DNA from: Bradyrhizobium elkanii WSM2783
GTDB lineage: Bacteria; Pseudomonadota; Alphaproteobacteria; Rhizobiales; Xanthobacteraceae
Assembly (NCBI RefSeq): GCF_000472865.1
Contig: NZ_AXAP01000015.1
Span: 84,022 to 148,021, forward strand
Length of the DNA: 64,000 nt
Direction: 5' to 3'
This document shows, piece by piece, positions 46,095-54,971 of the stretch (positions are counted from its first letter, which is position 1; each line of letters opens with the position of its first letter). The translations under genes were made by a program, and so were the position numbers. The notes beneath the pieces are model-generated. The model made no database searches and had not been told where the DNA came from. It was given only the letters and a program-made list of their open reading frames with translations.

Positions 46095-48293
46095 TCACGC
46101 AACCGGCTGCGCGCTCTTCCATTCCAAGAACCATCGTGTGAACCGGCCGCTGTCGCGCTCGCCGCCGTGCCACACGGCGTACACGGTCCCATCGCCTGCG
46201 ACCATGATCACCGCGTCCAGTCCCTTGGAGCGGCGCAGCGTCTCGATGGCCTGGCTTGGCGTCTGCGCGATCGGGCCTGCGACATTGAACGACGTGTTGA
46301 CCGACAGCTCGACGCCGATGCGGCGGCCGAGCGCCTTGAGATAGGCGTAGGTGAGGGGATCGTCCTGCTCGCGCACGATCTGGATGCGGCCGGTGCCGTC
46401 GGCGTGGATGACGGCCGGGATCTTGTCGCGCGCGTGCGGCTTCGAGCGGGCGGTCAGCACCATGTAGTTATAGGCGTTGTAGCCGTCGTCGGAAGCGCCG
46501 GGCAGCAGTTCGAAGTAATACTGCGCGGCCTCCAGCGTCGCCATCGGCGCCAAGGGTCGGATCGCCTCGCGATATTTCACGCGTTCGTTCAGGCGTTCGC
46601 GCGTGGCGGGATCGCAGGGATTGGCGAGGATCGAACGATGGCCGAGCGCGCGTGGCCCGGTCTCGGCCGCGCCCTGATAGATCGCGATGACGCCGTTCTG
46701 CGCCACCACTGATGCCATCAGGTCGGCGACGGCGTCGCGTCCCTCGGGAGTCGAAATGTCGCCGATCCGCTCTGAGGCGATGTCGTCCGCCTTCAGCGCA
46801 GCGATGATGTCGTCAGAAGCCGGCGGTGTGCCGCAGTAGAACGCATGCGTCATCGGCGCGCCGCGCGGAGCACCGGCGAGATGTGCGAACAGCCATGCGG
46901 CGCCGATGGTGACGCCGGGATCGCCGGGCACCGGCGGCACCCACAGATGCAATTGCGCGCGCCGGCCCTGCGCATTGGCAAACCAGCTCTCATCGAAATG
47001 CTCGATCAGCCGCATGTTGCCGACGGCGTTGAGCGCGACGCCGCCGGTCAGCACCAGCCGACGGGCACCTGTCACCCGCAACAGGTGATCCACGACATGG
47101 ATCATTGCGTCCTCGAACACGAGCTGCGTCGCGGCGGCCTTGTCGAGGCGATCCTGCGTGTCGGGACGGTGCTTGATATCCTCGACGCGCAGCATCGCAT
47201 CGGGATTCCAGAGTTGATCCGGCTTGAGCGGTTCGCCAAGAATCTCGGTCAACGCGGCCTTGTAGGGATTATCGAACGGGTCGCAGTACCAGTTCGCCAT
47301 CGCGCGATTGAGCCAGACTTCGCCGTCGGCGCCGAGATGCAGCACCTTGCGGAGTCGCCGATAATAGGGATTGCCCGATCGGCTCATGTCGCCCCAGGCG
47401 GCTGCGCCCATGTAGCGCCCCTCGCTGGACAGCCAGGTCCAGCCGCCCTGGGTCGAGGAGATCACGCTGTAGAACGCGCCGAGTGAATCGAACATGCTCT
47501 CGTTGCAGTAGAGCCGGCGCATCGCGCCTTTCTCGACGACATAAAGCGAGACCGAGCCGAGATCGCCGGTGCCGTCGAGTACGGCGATGGCGACCGACTC
47601 GCTGTCGTCCCTGAAGGGAGAAGCTGCAAAGGAGAACCAGGCATGGTTGTCATGGTGTGGCAGGCAAATCAAAGGCACGCGCTCGGCAAGCTTGAGCTGG
47701 CGCGCGATGATCTTCGGCGTCCGCGTCATCTGCTCGAGGCGGCGGCTGTCGAAACCGGCGGCCTGCGTGGTGCGGAGCAGTTTCAGGCTTTGCGGCAATT
47801 CTTCCAGCACCGAACGCGCCAGCGTGCCGGCGAGCGTCGGATAGTCCCAGCTTGTCAGCCAAGCGTCGATCGCGCCGACGTCGTGACCCGTGCTGCGTAA
47901 CGTCGCGACAACCGCGTCGATCGATTCTTGCGGATACTCCGTAGTGTGCTTGTTGCCGGAAAACCGTTCTTCTTCGTTGTTGACGATCAAGCGCGGACCG
48001 TCCCGCTGCGTCACTTCGACGAGCGCGATGCCTGAATTGTGCGTGCCGGGAGCACCTAAGCCCGCAAGATAAACGGTCTCACCGCGTGCGAGCTTGTCGC
48101 GCACGGCTGTGATCCGCGCGTTCGCAAAGTTGGAGCCGAGCTGATGGAAGCCAGCCGCTCCCATCGTCTTCGCCGCCAGCCACCGCGCGGCGCGAAAGCC
48201 TGCGGCGCCGAGCCTGCGATGTCGCGGACCAATTCGCGTGTTCGGTTCCAAGTCCAGCGCCTCTGTCAGTGCGATTGCCGATGCATCAATCAC
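46095..48293 (-). CDS. Carbamoyltransferase, NodU/TobZ-like
   Basis: 732 aa, GTG start. N-terminal Kae1-like domain: GAPGTHNSGIALVEV, NEEERFSGNKHTTEYP, HHDNHAWFSFAASPF, VLDGTGDLGSVSLYV and TGGVALNAVGNMRLIEHF. C-terminal carbamoyltransferase domain: GAAETGPRALGHRSILANP, RPLAPMATLEAAQYYFE and LSVNTSFNVAGPIAQTP. Uses carbamoyl phosphate and ATP to O-carbamoylate a substrate. Nodulation NodU is a member, but no nod genes are here and an N-terminal extension of about 70 residues is present, so a cell-surface or secondary metabolite role is as likely. Convergent with prfB. Confidence 0.93.
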   Translation of the reverse strand: MIDASAIALTEALDLEPNTRIGPRHRRLGAAGFRAARWLAAKTMGAAGFHQLGSNFANARITAVRDKLARGETVYLAGLGAPGTHNSGIALVEVTQRDGPRLIVNNEEERFSGNKHTTEYPQESIDAVVATLRSTGHDVGAIDAWLTSWDYPTLAGTLARSVLEELPQSLKLLRTTQAAGFDSRRLEQMTRTPKIIARQLKLAERVPLICLPHHDNHAWFSFAASPFRDDSESVAIAVLDGTGDLGSVSLYVVEKGAMRRLYCNESMFDSLGAFYSVISSTQGGWTWLSSEGRYMGAAAWGDMSRSGNPYYRRLRKVLHLGADGEVWLNRAMANWYCDPFDNPYKAALTEILGEPLKPDQLWNPDAMLRVEDIKHRPDTQDRLDKAAATQLVFEDAMIHVVDHLLRVTGARRLVLTGGVALNAVGNMRLIEHFDESWFANAQGRRAQLHLWVPPVPGDPGVTIGAAWLFAHLAGAPRGAPMTHAFYCGTPPASDDIIAALKADDIASERIGDISTPEGRDAVADLMASVVAQNGVIAIYQGAAETGPRALGHRSILANPCDPATRERLNERVKYREAIRPLAPMATLEAAQYYFELLPGASDDGYNAYNYMVLTARSKPHARDKIPAVIHADGTGRIQIVREQDDPLTYAYLKALGRRIGVELSVNTSFNVAGPIAQTPSQAIETLRRSKGLDAVIMVAGDGTVYAVWHGGERDSGRFTRWFLEWKSAQPVA

Positions 48294-48455
48294 ACTTGCC
48301 AGCGCACAACAATGCTGTTTCGTTGAGGCGGCTTGAACCGAGATGCCGCCGCTGGAGTCCCCGCCAGCCCGGGCATGACGATGGAGTATCGCCAGAGATT
48401 AGATTTCCCGTTCTTCCGCTTTCGCAATGGCGAGCGGGTCGGAGCGAGCGGCTGC

Positions 48456-49823
48456 CTAGCCCGCGCTTAAGCGCACGCCGGCGCGCAGGAATTTTTGCGG
48501 GTCGACTGCGTCACCGTCGATGCGTGTCTCGTAGTGGAGATGCGGGCCGGTCGAACGGCCGGTCGAGCCGACGGCGCCGATCACCTGGCCGATCTTGACG
48601 GTTTCGCCGACCTTGACGTTGATCTCGGACAGGTGGCCGTAGCGGGTGGAAAGGCCGTTGCCGTGATCGACCTCGACCATGCGGCCGTAACCACCGGCCC
48701 AGCCCGATGACACCACCTTGCCATTGGCGGTGGCGCGGACGGGATCGCCCATCGCGGCGCGGAAATCGAGGCCGGTATGCGTCGCCGGACGGCCGAGGAA
48801 TGGATCGGTGCGGACGCCGAAGCCCGAGGTGAACTCGACTTCACCGATCACGGGCTTGCGGTAGGGCACCAGCGTCAGCGTGGCGTTCAAGCGCTGCATC
48901 TGCGCGCGGGTGATGTTGATGCGGTTGAGTTGTCGCTCGAACGGACCGGCGTCGGCAGGGAGCTTGACGGGCACGAAGGGACCGCCGATCGCCGAGCGCG
49001 GGGTGGCGGCTTCGAGTTGTGACATGTTGAGACCGAGGTCGGTGATCACGCCGCGCATCCGGCGCACGCGCGATTCCATCGTCTCCTCGGCCGAGCTTAG
49101 CGCTGCCATCTGGCGTCGCTCGACCTGGTCGAGCGAGGTCTGGAGGCGGACCAGGACATTGTCAAAACCCTGGAGCTTGGCGAACTGGTTTACCGGCGGC
49201 GCCGCTTTGATCGGGGCGCGGGATTCCAGCCGCGCCTCACGATCCGGTGGCGCCACGAAGATCACGGTGTCGCTGATCGGCGAGGGCTTTGGCGTCGCGG
49301 TCGTTTCCGGTGCGGCATTGCGCGCGGGCGGCCGGATCGAGCCGGTTGTTGCGACATCCGGCATCGAGCCCAGCGCGGTGGCGCGGGCTTCGAGCGCCGT
49401 CTGCCGGCGCATGATCTGCTCGAGCTTCTGATCAAACTGCTCCTGGTCCAGGAGCTGCCGGCTGGTGGTGCGGTCGACCTTGGCGCGCAATTCCGCGATC
49501 CGGTCCTCATAGGAAAATTGCATCTCGGCTTGGCGGGCGAGCAGCCGGGTCAGGACGTCGTCGCGAAACGCAAAATAGGTCGCGGTTGCGGCCGACCATA
49601 TGCCGAGCAGGACTACCGAGCCGACCGCAGCCCAGAACAGGACCGGGCCAATGCGGACCTGCTTTCCGGCATGGACGAGGGTGTAGTCGTTCGCGGGCTG
49701 CGCGGCTGCTGACGCCGCGGCATGGGGTGCAGGGCGGCGAGGGGAGGTCCGCCCGTGCTCTCGTGGATGATGGTGCTGCTGGTGATGGTCGAAATGGTGA
49801 CCGGAACGATAGGACATCGGCAC
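48456..49823 (-). CDS. M23 family peptidoglycan endopeptidase, membrane-anchored, His-rich N-terminus
   Basis: 455 aa. A short N-terminal cytoplasmic tail contains clustered His (HHFDHHQQHHHPREHG). One membrane helix at about 61-82 (LFWAAVGSVVLLGIWSAATA) is followed by a long coiled coil (about 95-150) and linker. The M23 domain near the end has FGVRTDPFLGRPATHTGLDF, DHGNGLSTRYGHL and GPHLHYE (HxH zinc site). EnvC/NlpD-type architecture, probably a murein hydrolase or amidase activator at division. The start is ATG 49823 or 49817. The His cluster could bind metal. Confidence 0.92.
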   Translation of the reverse strand: MPMSYRSGHHFDHHQQHHHPREHGRTSPRRPAPHAAASAAAQPANDYTLVHAGKQVRIGPVLFWAAVGSVVLLGIWSAATATYFAFRDDVLTRLLARQAEMQFSYEDRIAELRAKVDRTTSRQLLDQEQFDQKLEQIMRRQTALEARATALGSMPDVATTGSIRPPARNAAPETTATPKPSPISDTVIFVAPPDREARLESRAPIKAAPPVNQFAKLQGFDNVLVRLQTSLDQVERRQMAALSSAEETMESRVRRMRGVITDLGLNMSQLEAATPRSAIGGPFVPVKLPADAGPFERQLNRINITRAQMQRLNATLTLVPYRKPVIGEVEFTSGFGVRTDPFLGRPATHTGLDFRAAMGDPVRATANGKVVSSGWAGGYGRMVEVDHGNGLSTRYGHLSEINVKVGETVKIGQVIGAVGSTGRSTGPHLHYETRIDGDAVDPQKFLRAGVRLSAG

Positions 49824-49916
49824 TCCCGCGCCGGTCGGATCAAGTTCCGTACGGCCTCAGTTCGGGAGCGATTTGAGCCGGTCATGGTTAATTTTCTGGA
49901 AACGGAGCCTATTGGA

Positions 49917-50621
49917 TCAGAGCGACCTCGCGGCGGCCAGGACCTCGTCGGCATGGCCGTCGACCCGCACATTGCGCCAGATCCTGGCGATCCGGCCGTC
50001 GGTGCCGAGCAGAACCGTGGTGCGAAGAATCCCAAGGAAGGTCCTGCCATACATGGATTTCTCGCCCCAGGCCCCATAGGCCTCCAGCATCTCGTGCTGC
50101 TCATCCGAGCCCAGGGGAATGGCGAGCTGATGCTTGTTCCTGAACGACTCCTGCGCCTTCACGGTGTCCCCGGAGACGCCGAGGATCTCGGTGCCGCTCT
50201 CGGCAAACGCATCCTTCAGTCGGGTGAAATCGATCGCCTCCTTGGTACAGCCGGGCGTATCCGCGCGCGGGTAGAAGAACAGCACCAGCTTCTTGCCGGC
50301 GAAGTCGGTGAGTGAGACCTCACTTCCTCCGTCGCGGGGCAGGCGGAAGTCGGGCGCCTTGGCACCCTCAAGCAGGGTGGTCGATTTGGTCGCAGCCGAC
50401 GCAGCGGATTTTAACGATTTCGATGCGTCCTTGTGAGACGGTTTGGTGGATGCGGCTTTGGCCGCTTTGCTGGATTTCTTTGCGACCGCCTTGCGGGCCT
50501 TTGCCGCGGGCGGCTTGACCGATGCGACGGCCTTACTGCGGACTGCCGTGGCCCGAGACGATTTGGCCGGAGACGATTTGGCTGTGGTCTTGGAGGATTT
50601 CTTGCGCGTTTTCTTGGACAT
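49917..50621 (-). CDS. bcp: Peroxiredoxin (BCP/PrxQ) with histone-H1-like N-terminal tail
   Basis: 234 aa. Residues 1-80 are Lys/Ala/Ser/Pro-rich with 21 or more Lys (for example SKKTRKKSSKTTAKSSPAKS, KARKAVAKKSSKAAKAASTK), like histone H1 tails. The thioredoxin-fold peroxidase follows: LPRDGGSEVSLTDFAGKKLV, FFYPRADTPGCTKEA with peroxidatic Cys125, and MYGRTFLGILRTTVLL. The usual second Cys five residues later is absent (KEAIDF), so it is probably a 1-Cys type. The start at ATG 50621 follows GGAAGG. An upstream in-frame ATG at 50657 is possible. The tail suggests nucleic-acid association. Confidence 0.93.
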   Translation of the reverse strand: MSKKTRKKSSKTTAKSSPAKSSRATAVRSKAVASVKPPAAKARKAVAKKSSKAAKAASTKPSHKDASKSLKSAASAATKSTTLLEGAKAPDFRLPRDGGSEVSLTDFAGKKLVLFFYPRADTPGCTKEAIDFTRLKDAFAESGTEILGVSGDTVKAQESFRNKHQLAIPLGSDEQHEMLEAYGAWGEKSMYGRTFLGILRTTVLLGTDGRIARIWRNVRVDGHADEVLAAARSL

Positions 50622-50848
50622 ACGCCTTCCTTTCGTCGCTTTCCGGAGCTCAACCATTGTATCAGTGCGGCGCTTGTCGGCGGCGATCGGATTTCTGCCG
50701 ACTGCTGGGCAAGTGTGATGGCGCGGAAGTATGGTCACAAGGATTTCGATGCGTCATCCGTCCGCTCGCCTAACCTGCTTTGAATGTTCGCTCAAATGTT
50801 CACTTGGGGCTGAGGGCGACTAACAGTATTAAGCGAGGATTGGCAGCG

Positions 50849-53800
50849 ATGCCGGCACAGGAGCGCTCGATACAGATCGATGGGCGTGCCTTGGGCGGCG
50901 ATCAACCTCAGCGCCTGCACCGAGAGGCAATGGCAAAGAATACGTCGTCCCAAGGATCGAGCTCCCAAGGATCGCTCCAAGGTCACAGCCCGAATCCGCG
51001 TGCCGACGCCCAGTATCGCGGCTGGGGCGACGATGTCGGCTGGGAGGAGCATGACGAGGCTGCCGGCCATCGCGCGCGGCGGCTGTTGTCGCGCTCAGAT
51101 TCCGGCCTGCACCGGATCGGTGACTTCTTCGGCCCCAGGCGGCGATCGACTCACGGCGGGCGCTGGGTCAAGCGCATCGCCCTGGTGCTGGGCGTGCTGG
51201 CGGCGATTTTCATGAGCTGCTTCGGCGCGCTGTGGTGGCGGCTGGGGGCAGGGCCGATCAATCTCGATATGGCGACACCGTGGCTCGCGACTGCGATCGA
51301 GGACAATATCGGCCACGGCAACACGGTTGAGGTCGGCGGCACCCAGATCGAGCGCGCCGGTCCGATTCGAATCGCGGTGCGCATCCGCGACATCATCGTA
51401 CGCGACCGCGACCATGCGATCGTCGCGAGCGCGCCGAAAGCCGAGGTCAAACTGTCCGGCACCGCGCTGCTGATGGGCCAGCTCCGCGCTGAAAGCCTCA
51501 ACCTCGTTGATGCCGAACTCGCGATCCGGATCACGCCGGACGGCTATGTGACCGTTTCCGCCGGCGATACCGCCAAGCCGCTCGCGACCGGTGTCGCTTC
51601 CAAGCATGAGGCGGGCCTACCTCCGACATTCCCGCGACCGGTGCCCCCACCGCCGCCGTTATCGCCACCTTCGTCGCCGTCCGTCAGCGTCCCGGCGCCG
51701 TCTGAGAGCGCGCAGAGCGGTTTGCTCGCCGGCCTCGACTGGCTCGATAGCCTCAGCCTGACCGGTCTCGACGGCCAGAACCTCAACGAGATCGGCCTGA
51801 AGAACGGCAACCTTGTCGTTGACGATCAGCAGCGTGGCGGCAAATGGACCTTCGAAAATATCAGCCTGAGCCTGCGGCGGCCGAGCGGCGGCGGCGTGGC
51901 GCTGAGCGTCGGCGAAGAGGGCGCCCGTCCATGGTCGCTGCGCGTCGCGGTCGGACCGCTGAGGGATGGCGTGCGGGCGGTCGACCTGCGCGCCGACAAG
52001 CTGCCGTCCGCCAATATCCTGCTGGCGCTCAGGGTGAAGGATCTCACCTACGATGCCGAGCTGCCGCTGTCCGGCGACCTGAAGGGTGAACTCGGGCGCG
52101 ACGGCCTGCCGACCTATTTCCGCGGCAAGATCACCGCCGGCCCCGGCAACCTGATCGACACCGATACACCGGACTATCCGATGGCGATCGATTCGGCCGA
52201 AGTGAATGTCGAATGGGACGCTGGACGCCGCGTGCTGCTGGCGCCGTTCAAGATCGTCTCCGGCGCCAACCGCGTCACGCTGCTCGCTCATCTCGAGCCG
52301 CCGAATGACGACATCAACGACTGGCAGCTCGGCCTGAGCGGCGGCACCATCCTGCTCGCGGGCATCGACAACGAGCCGCCGCTGATCTTCAACCGCATCG
52401 CCGTTGGCTTCCGTTTCGACACCGACAAGAAGCGTGTGCTGCTGACGCAGGCCGATATCAGCAATGGCGAGATCGGCATCGCCGGCACCGGCAGCATCGA
52501 CTATTCCGGCGAACCGCGGCTGCAGCTCGGTTTTGCGGGCACGCCGATGTCGGCCTCCGCGCTGAAGCGAGTCTGGCCCGCGCTAGTCGTGCCGGAACTG
52601 CGCGAATGGGTGATCGAGCGGATCGAGCGCGGCACGCTCCAGCGCATCGAGATCGGCGTCAACTCGCCGGTGCGCAACCTGTCGCGCAAGGGGCCTCCGA
52701 TCCCGGATGACGGGCTTGCCGTCAACATCGTCGCGAGCGGTGTAGCGGTGCGTCCGGTGGACGAGATGCCCGTGGTTCATGACGCGGATTTGCGGGCGCG
52801 GGTGACGGGCCGCACCGCCACCGTCAATATCGCCCAGGGCATCGTCGACACGCCGGGTGGGCGCAAGATCACGCTGTCCGACTTCTCTTTCGAAGTCCCG
52901 GACATGGTGCCGAAACCCTCGCCGGCGAAGATCCGGTTCCGCGTCGATTGTTCGGTGCCGGCTTGCGCTGAAATCCTCGCCTCCGATCGCCTCAGCGATG
53001 TCTCGGGGACGACATTTGTCGATCCCAATGCGAGCAAGGGAACGGTCTCGGCCACGATCAATCTCGGCCTGCCGGTCAAGGGCGTGCTGACCAAGGAGGA
53101 CACCACTTACGCCGTCACCGCCGATCTCGGCAGCGTCGCGATCGACAGGCTGGTGATGAACCAGAAGCTCGAGGCCAACGCGCTGAAGGTCGTTGCCAAC
53201 AATGCGGGCTATCAGGTCAAGGGCGACGTCAAGATCAACGGCCAGCCGGCTTCGCTGGATTACCGCAAGCCGAGCGAGGGCGATGCCGATATCAAGCTGC
53301 AGTCAACGCTTGACGATGCCGGCCGCGCGCGACTCGGGCTCGACCTCGGATCCGCGGTGAGCGGCGCAATCCCGGTGAAGGTCGTGGGCAAAATTGCGAG
53401 CAGCAGCGATCACGACACCAAGCTCGGCGTCGAGGCGGATCTGACCCAGCTCCGGCTCGACAACATCCTACCGGGTTGGGTGAAGAGTCCCGGCAAGTCG
53501 GGCAAGGTCACCTTCAACGTGGTGCAGAAGCCGCAATCGACGCGCTTTGAGGACATCGTCGTCGATGGCGCGGGCGCGTCGATCAAGGGATCGGTGGAGG
53601 TCGACCAGAACGGCGATCTCATGAACGTCAACTTCCCGACCTATTCGCCCTCGGAAGGTGACAAGACCACGCTGCGCGCCGACCGCGGGCCCGACGGCGT
53701 CTTGAAGGTCTCCATGCGCGGCGACGTGTTCGATGGCCGCGGCTTCCTGCGCACGGCGATTTCGGGCCGCGATGACCCGAAGAACAAGACCAAGAATATC

Positions 53801-54583
53801 GATTACGACATCGACCTCAAGCTCGGCGCGGTTGCCGGCTTCAATGGCGAAGCGTTGCGCAGCGTCGATGCGAAGGTGTCCAAGCGCAACGGCGCCTTCA
53901 AGAGTTTTGCGCTGACAGGCAAGATCGGGCGCGATACGCCCGTGACCGCCGATCTGCGCGGCCGCCAGCAGGGGCGCGAGGTGGTCTACCTGCAGACCAA
54001 TGACGCCGGCGCGTTCTTCCGCTTCACCGATTTCTATTCGAAGATCGTGGGTGGCCAGCTCACGCTCGCGATGGAGCCGCCGGCGGCGGAGCCGAGCCCC
54101 AAGGAAGGACTGATCAACATCCGTGACTTCTCCGTCAAAGGTCAACCCGAGCTCGACCGGATTGCAGCCGGCGGGGCGCCCGGCACGACGAGCGGTGTCG
54201 CGTTCAGCGCCTTGCGCGCCGAGTTCACGCGGCAGAGCGGACTGCTCACGATCCGCGACGGCGTCGTGAAGGGGCCGGCGATCGGCGCGACCATCGAAGG
54301 CAGCATCGACAACAACGCCAACCAGGTGCGCATGAGCGGCACGTTCGTGCCGATGTATGGGCTGAACAACATGTTCGGCCAGTTGCCGGTGATCGGCCTG
54401 GTCCTCGGCGGCGGGAGCAATGAGGGCTTGATCGGCGTGACCTACGAGGTCGTGGGCACACCGGCGCAACCGGTGTTGCGGGTCAATCCCATCTCGGCGA
54501 TCTTTCCCGGCGTGACGCGGAAGATCATGGAATTCAACACCGGCAAGCAGAACAACCAGATAGAATTCCCGCCGAACAACTGA
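50849..54583 (+). CDS. AsmA-like/DUF3971 domain protein (YhdP-like), 1244 aa
   Basis: A single membrane helix at about 109-132 (ALVLGVLAAIFMSCFGALWW) is preceded by a basic, polar cytoplasmic tail. The long periplasmic part has an N-terminal DUF3971/AsmA region with repeated beta strands and a C-terminal AsmA-like end (MYGLNNMFGQLPVIGLVLGG). Such proteins form long hydrophobic grooves thought to move phospholipid between membranes. Pro-rich spacer about 260-300. The start is uncertain: ATG 50849 is favoured (GAGG upstream); TTG 50780 or ATG 50930 are possible. It is divergent from the bcp gene. Confidence 0.9.
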   Translation: MPAQERSIQIDGRALGGDQPQRLHREAMAKNTSSQGSSSQGSLQGHSPNPRADAQYRGWGDDVGWEEHDEAAGHRARRLLSRSDSGLHRIGDFFGPRRRSTHGGRWVKRIALVLGVLAAIFMSCFGALWWRLGAGPINLDMATPWLATAIEDNIGHGNTVEVGGTQIERAGPIRIAVRIRDIIVRDRDHAIVASAPKAEVKLSGTALLMGQLRAESLNLVDAELAIRITPDGYVTVSAGDTAKPLATGVASKHEAGLPPTFPRPVPPPPPLSPPSSPSVSVPAPSESAQSGLLAGLDWLDSLSLTGLDGQNLNEIGLKNGNLVVDDQQRGGKWTFENISLSLRRPSGGGVALSVGEEGARPWSLRVAVGPLRDGVRAVDLRADKLPSANILLALRVKDLTYDAELPLSGDLKGELGRDGLPTYFRGKITAGPGNLIDTDTPDYPMAIDSAEVNVEWDAGRRVLLAPFKIVSGANRVTLLAHLEPPNDDINDWQLGLSGGTILLAGIDNEPPLIFNRIAVGFRFDTDKKRVLLTQADISNGEIGIAGTGSIDYSGEPRLQLGFAGTPMSASALKRVWPALVVPELREWVIERIERGTLQRIEIGVNSPVRNLSRKGPPIPDDGLAVNIVASGVAVRPVDEMPVVHDADLRARVTGRTATVNIAQGIVDTPGGRKITLSDFSFEVPDMVPKPSPAKIRFRVDCSVPACAEILASDRLSDVSGTTFVDPNASKGTVSATINLGLPVKGVLTKEDTTYAVTADLGSVAIDRLVMNQKLEANALKVVANNAGYQVKGDVKINGQPASLDYRKPSEGDADIKLQSTLDDAGRARLGLDLGSAVSGAIPVKVVGKIASSSDHDTKLGVEADLTQLRLDNILPGWVKSPGKSGKVTFNVVQKPQSTRFEDIVVDGAGASIKGSVEVDQNGDLMNVNFPTYSPSEGDKTTLRADRGPDGVLKVSMRGDVFDGRGFLRTAISGRDDPKNKTKNIDYDIDLKLGAVAGFNGEALRSVDAKVSKRNGAFKSFALTGKIGRDTPVTADLRGRQQGREVVYLQTNDAGAFFRFTDFYSKIVGGQLTLAMEPPAAEPSPKEGLINIRDFSVKGQPELDRIAAGGAPGTTSGVAFSALRAEFTRQSGLLTIRDGVVKGPAIGATIEGSIDNNANQVRMSGTFVPMYGLNNMFGQLPVIGLVLGGGSNEGLIGVTYEVVGTPAQPVLRVNPISAIFPGVTRKIMEFNTGKQNNQIEFPPNN

Positions 54584-54971
54584 GTGGCTTGCGGCCTCCC
54601 GTTCCTGGCCCGCCGAGCTCAAGCCGCACGTTTCGTCGCTTGAGCCAGAATGTCCGGAATCCACACGCCCAACCGGGGCGTGCGGCGGATATGCCTGCAT
54701 CGAGCAGATGTCCCTAAGCGGACATGCGTTGATCTGGATCAATGAAGGCCATGCCGCGGCGGTTCTCTCTCTTGGGCAGCCCCTCAGGATCCGGCGCCGG
54801 ACCTGCGCCTTGGCGGGACGAGAACCTAGTTTCCAGCGAGAAGGCTCTCTATCGCCCCTGCGGATTTGAGCGCGGCGGCGAACGCCAGGCGACAATGCTG
54901 CGCTACAGCACCGAGACTGCCGCGCCGATTGATAATCGGCTCACTCGATAAGACGGAGTCAGGAGGAAACG
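54584..54971. other. Leader/promoter region of the phosphoketolase operon
   Basis: 388 bases, no gene recognised. It contains the FixK-type box at 54729-54742 and a probable leader of nearly 200 bases. A GGAGGA ribosome site lies at 54961-54966, just before ATG 54972. An open frame at 54742-54951 has no domain and begins inside the box. Confidence 0.5.
54729..54742 (+). promoter_or_regulatory. FNR/FixK-type box upstream of phosphoketolase
   Basis: TTGATCTGGATCAA, a perfect dyad matching the TTGAT-N4-ATCAA consensus of FNR/FixK2 regulators. If centred near -40.5, the transcript would begin around 54776. It implies induction at low oxygen in Bradyrhizobium-like hosts. Confidence 0.8.

Noticed and set aside
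46080..46116. GAGCGCGC/GCGCGCTC hairpin after prfB as terminator
   Set aside because: The loop spans the neighbour's stop codon and no T-tract follows, so support is weak.
46095..48293. Nodulation gene nodU
   Set aside because: Family membership is clear but no nod box or other nod genes are in the window.
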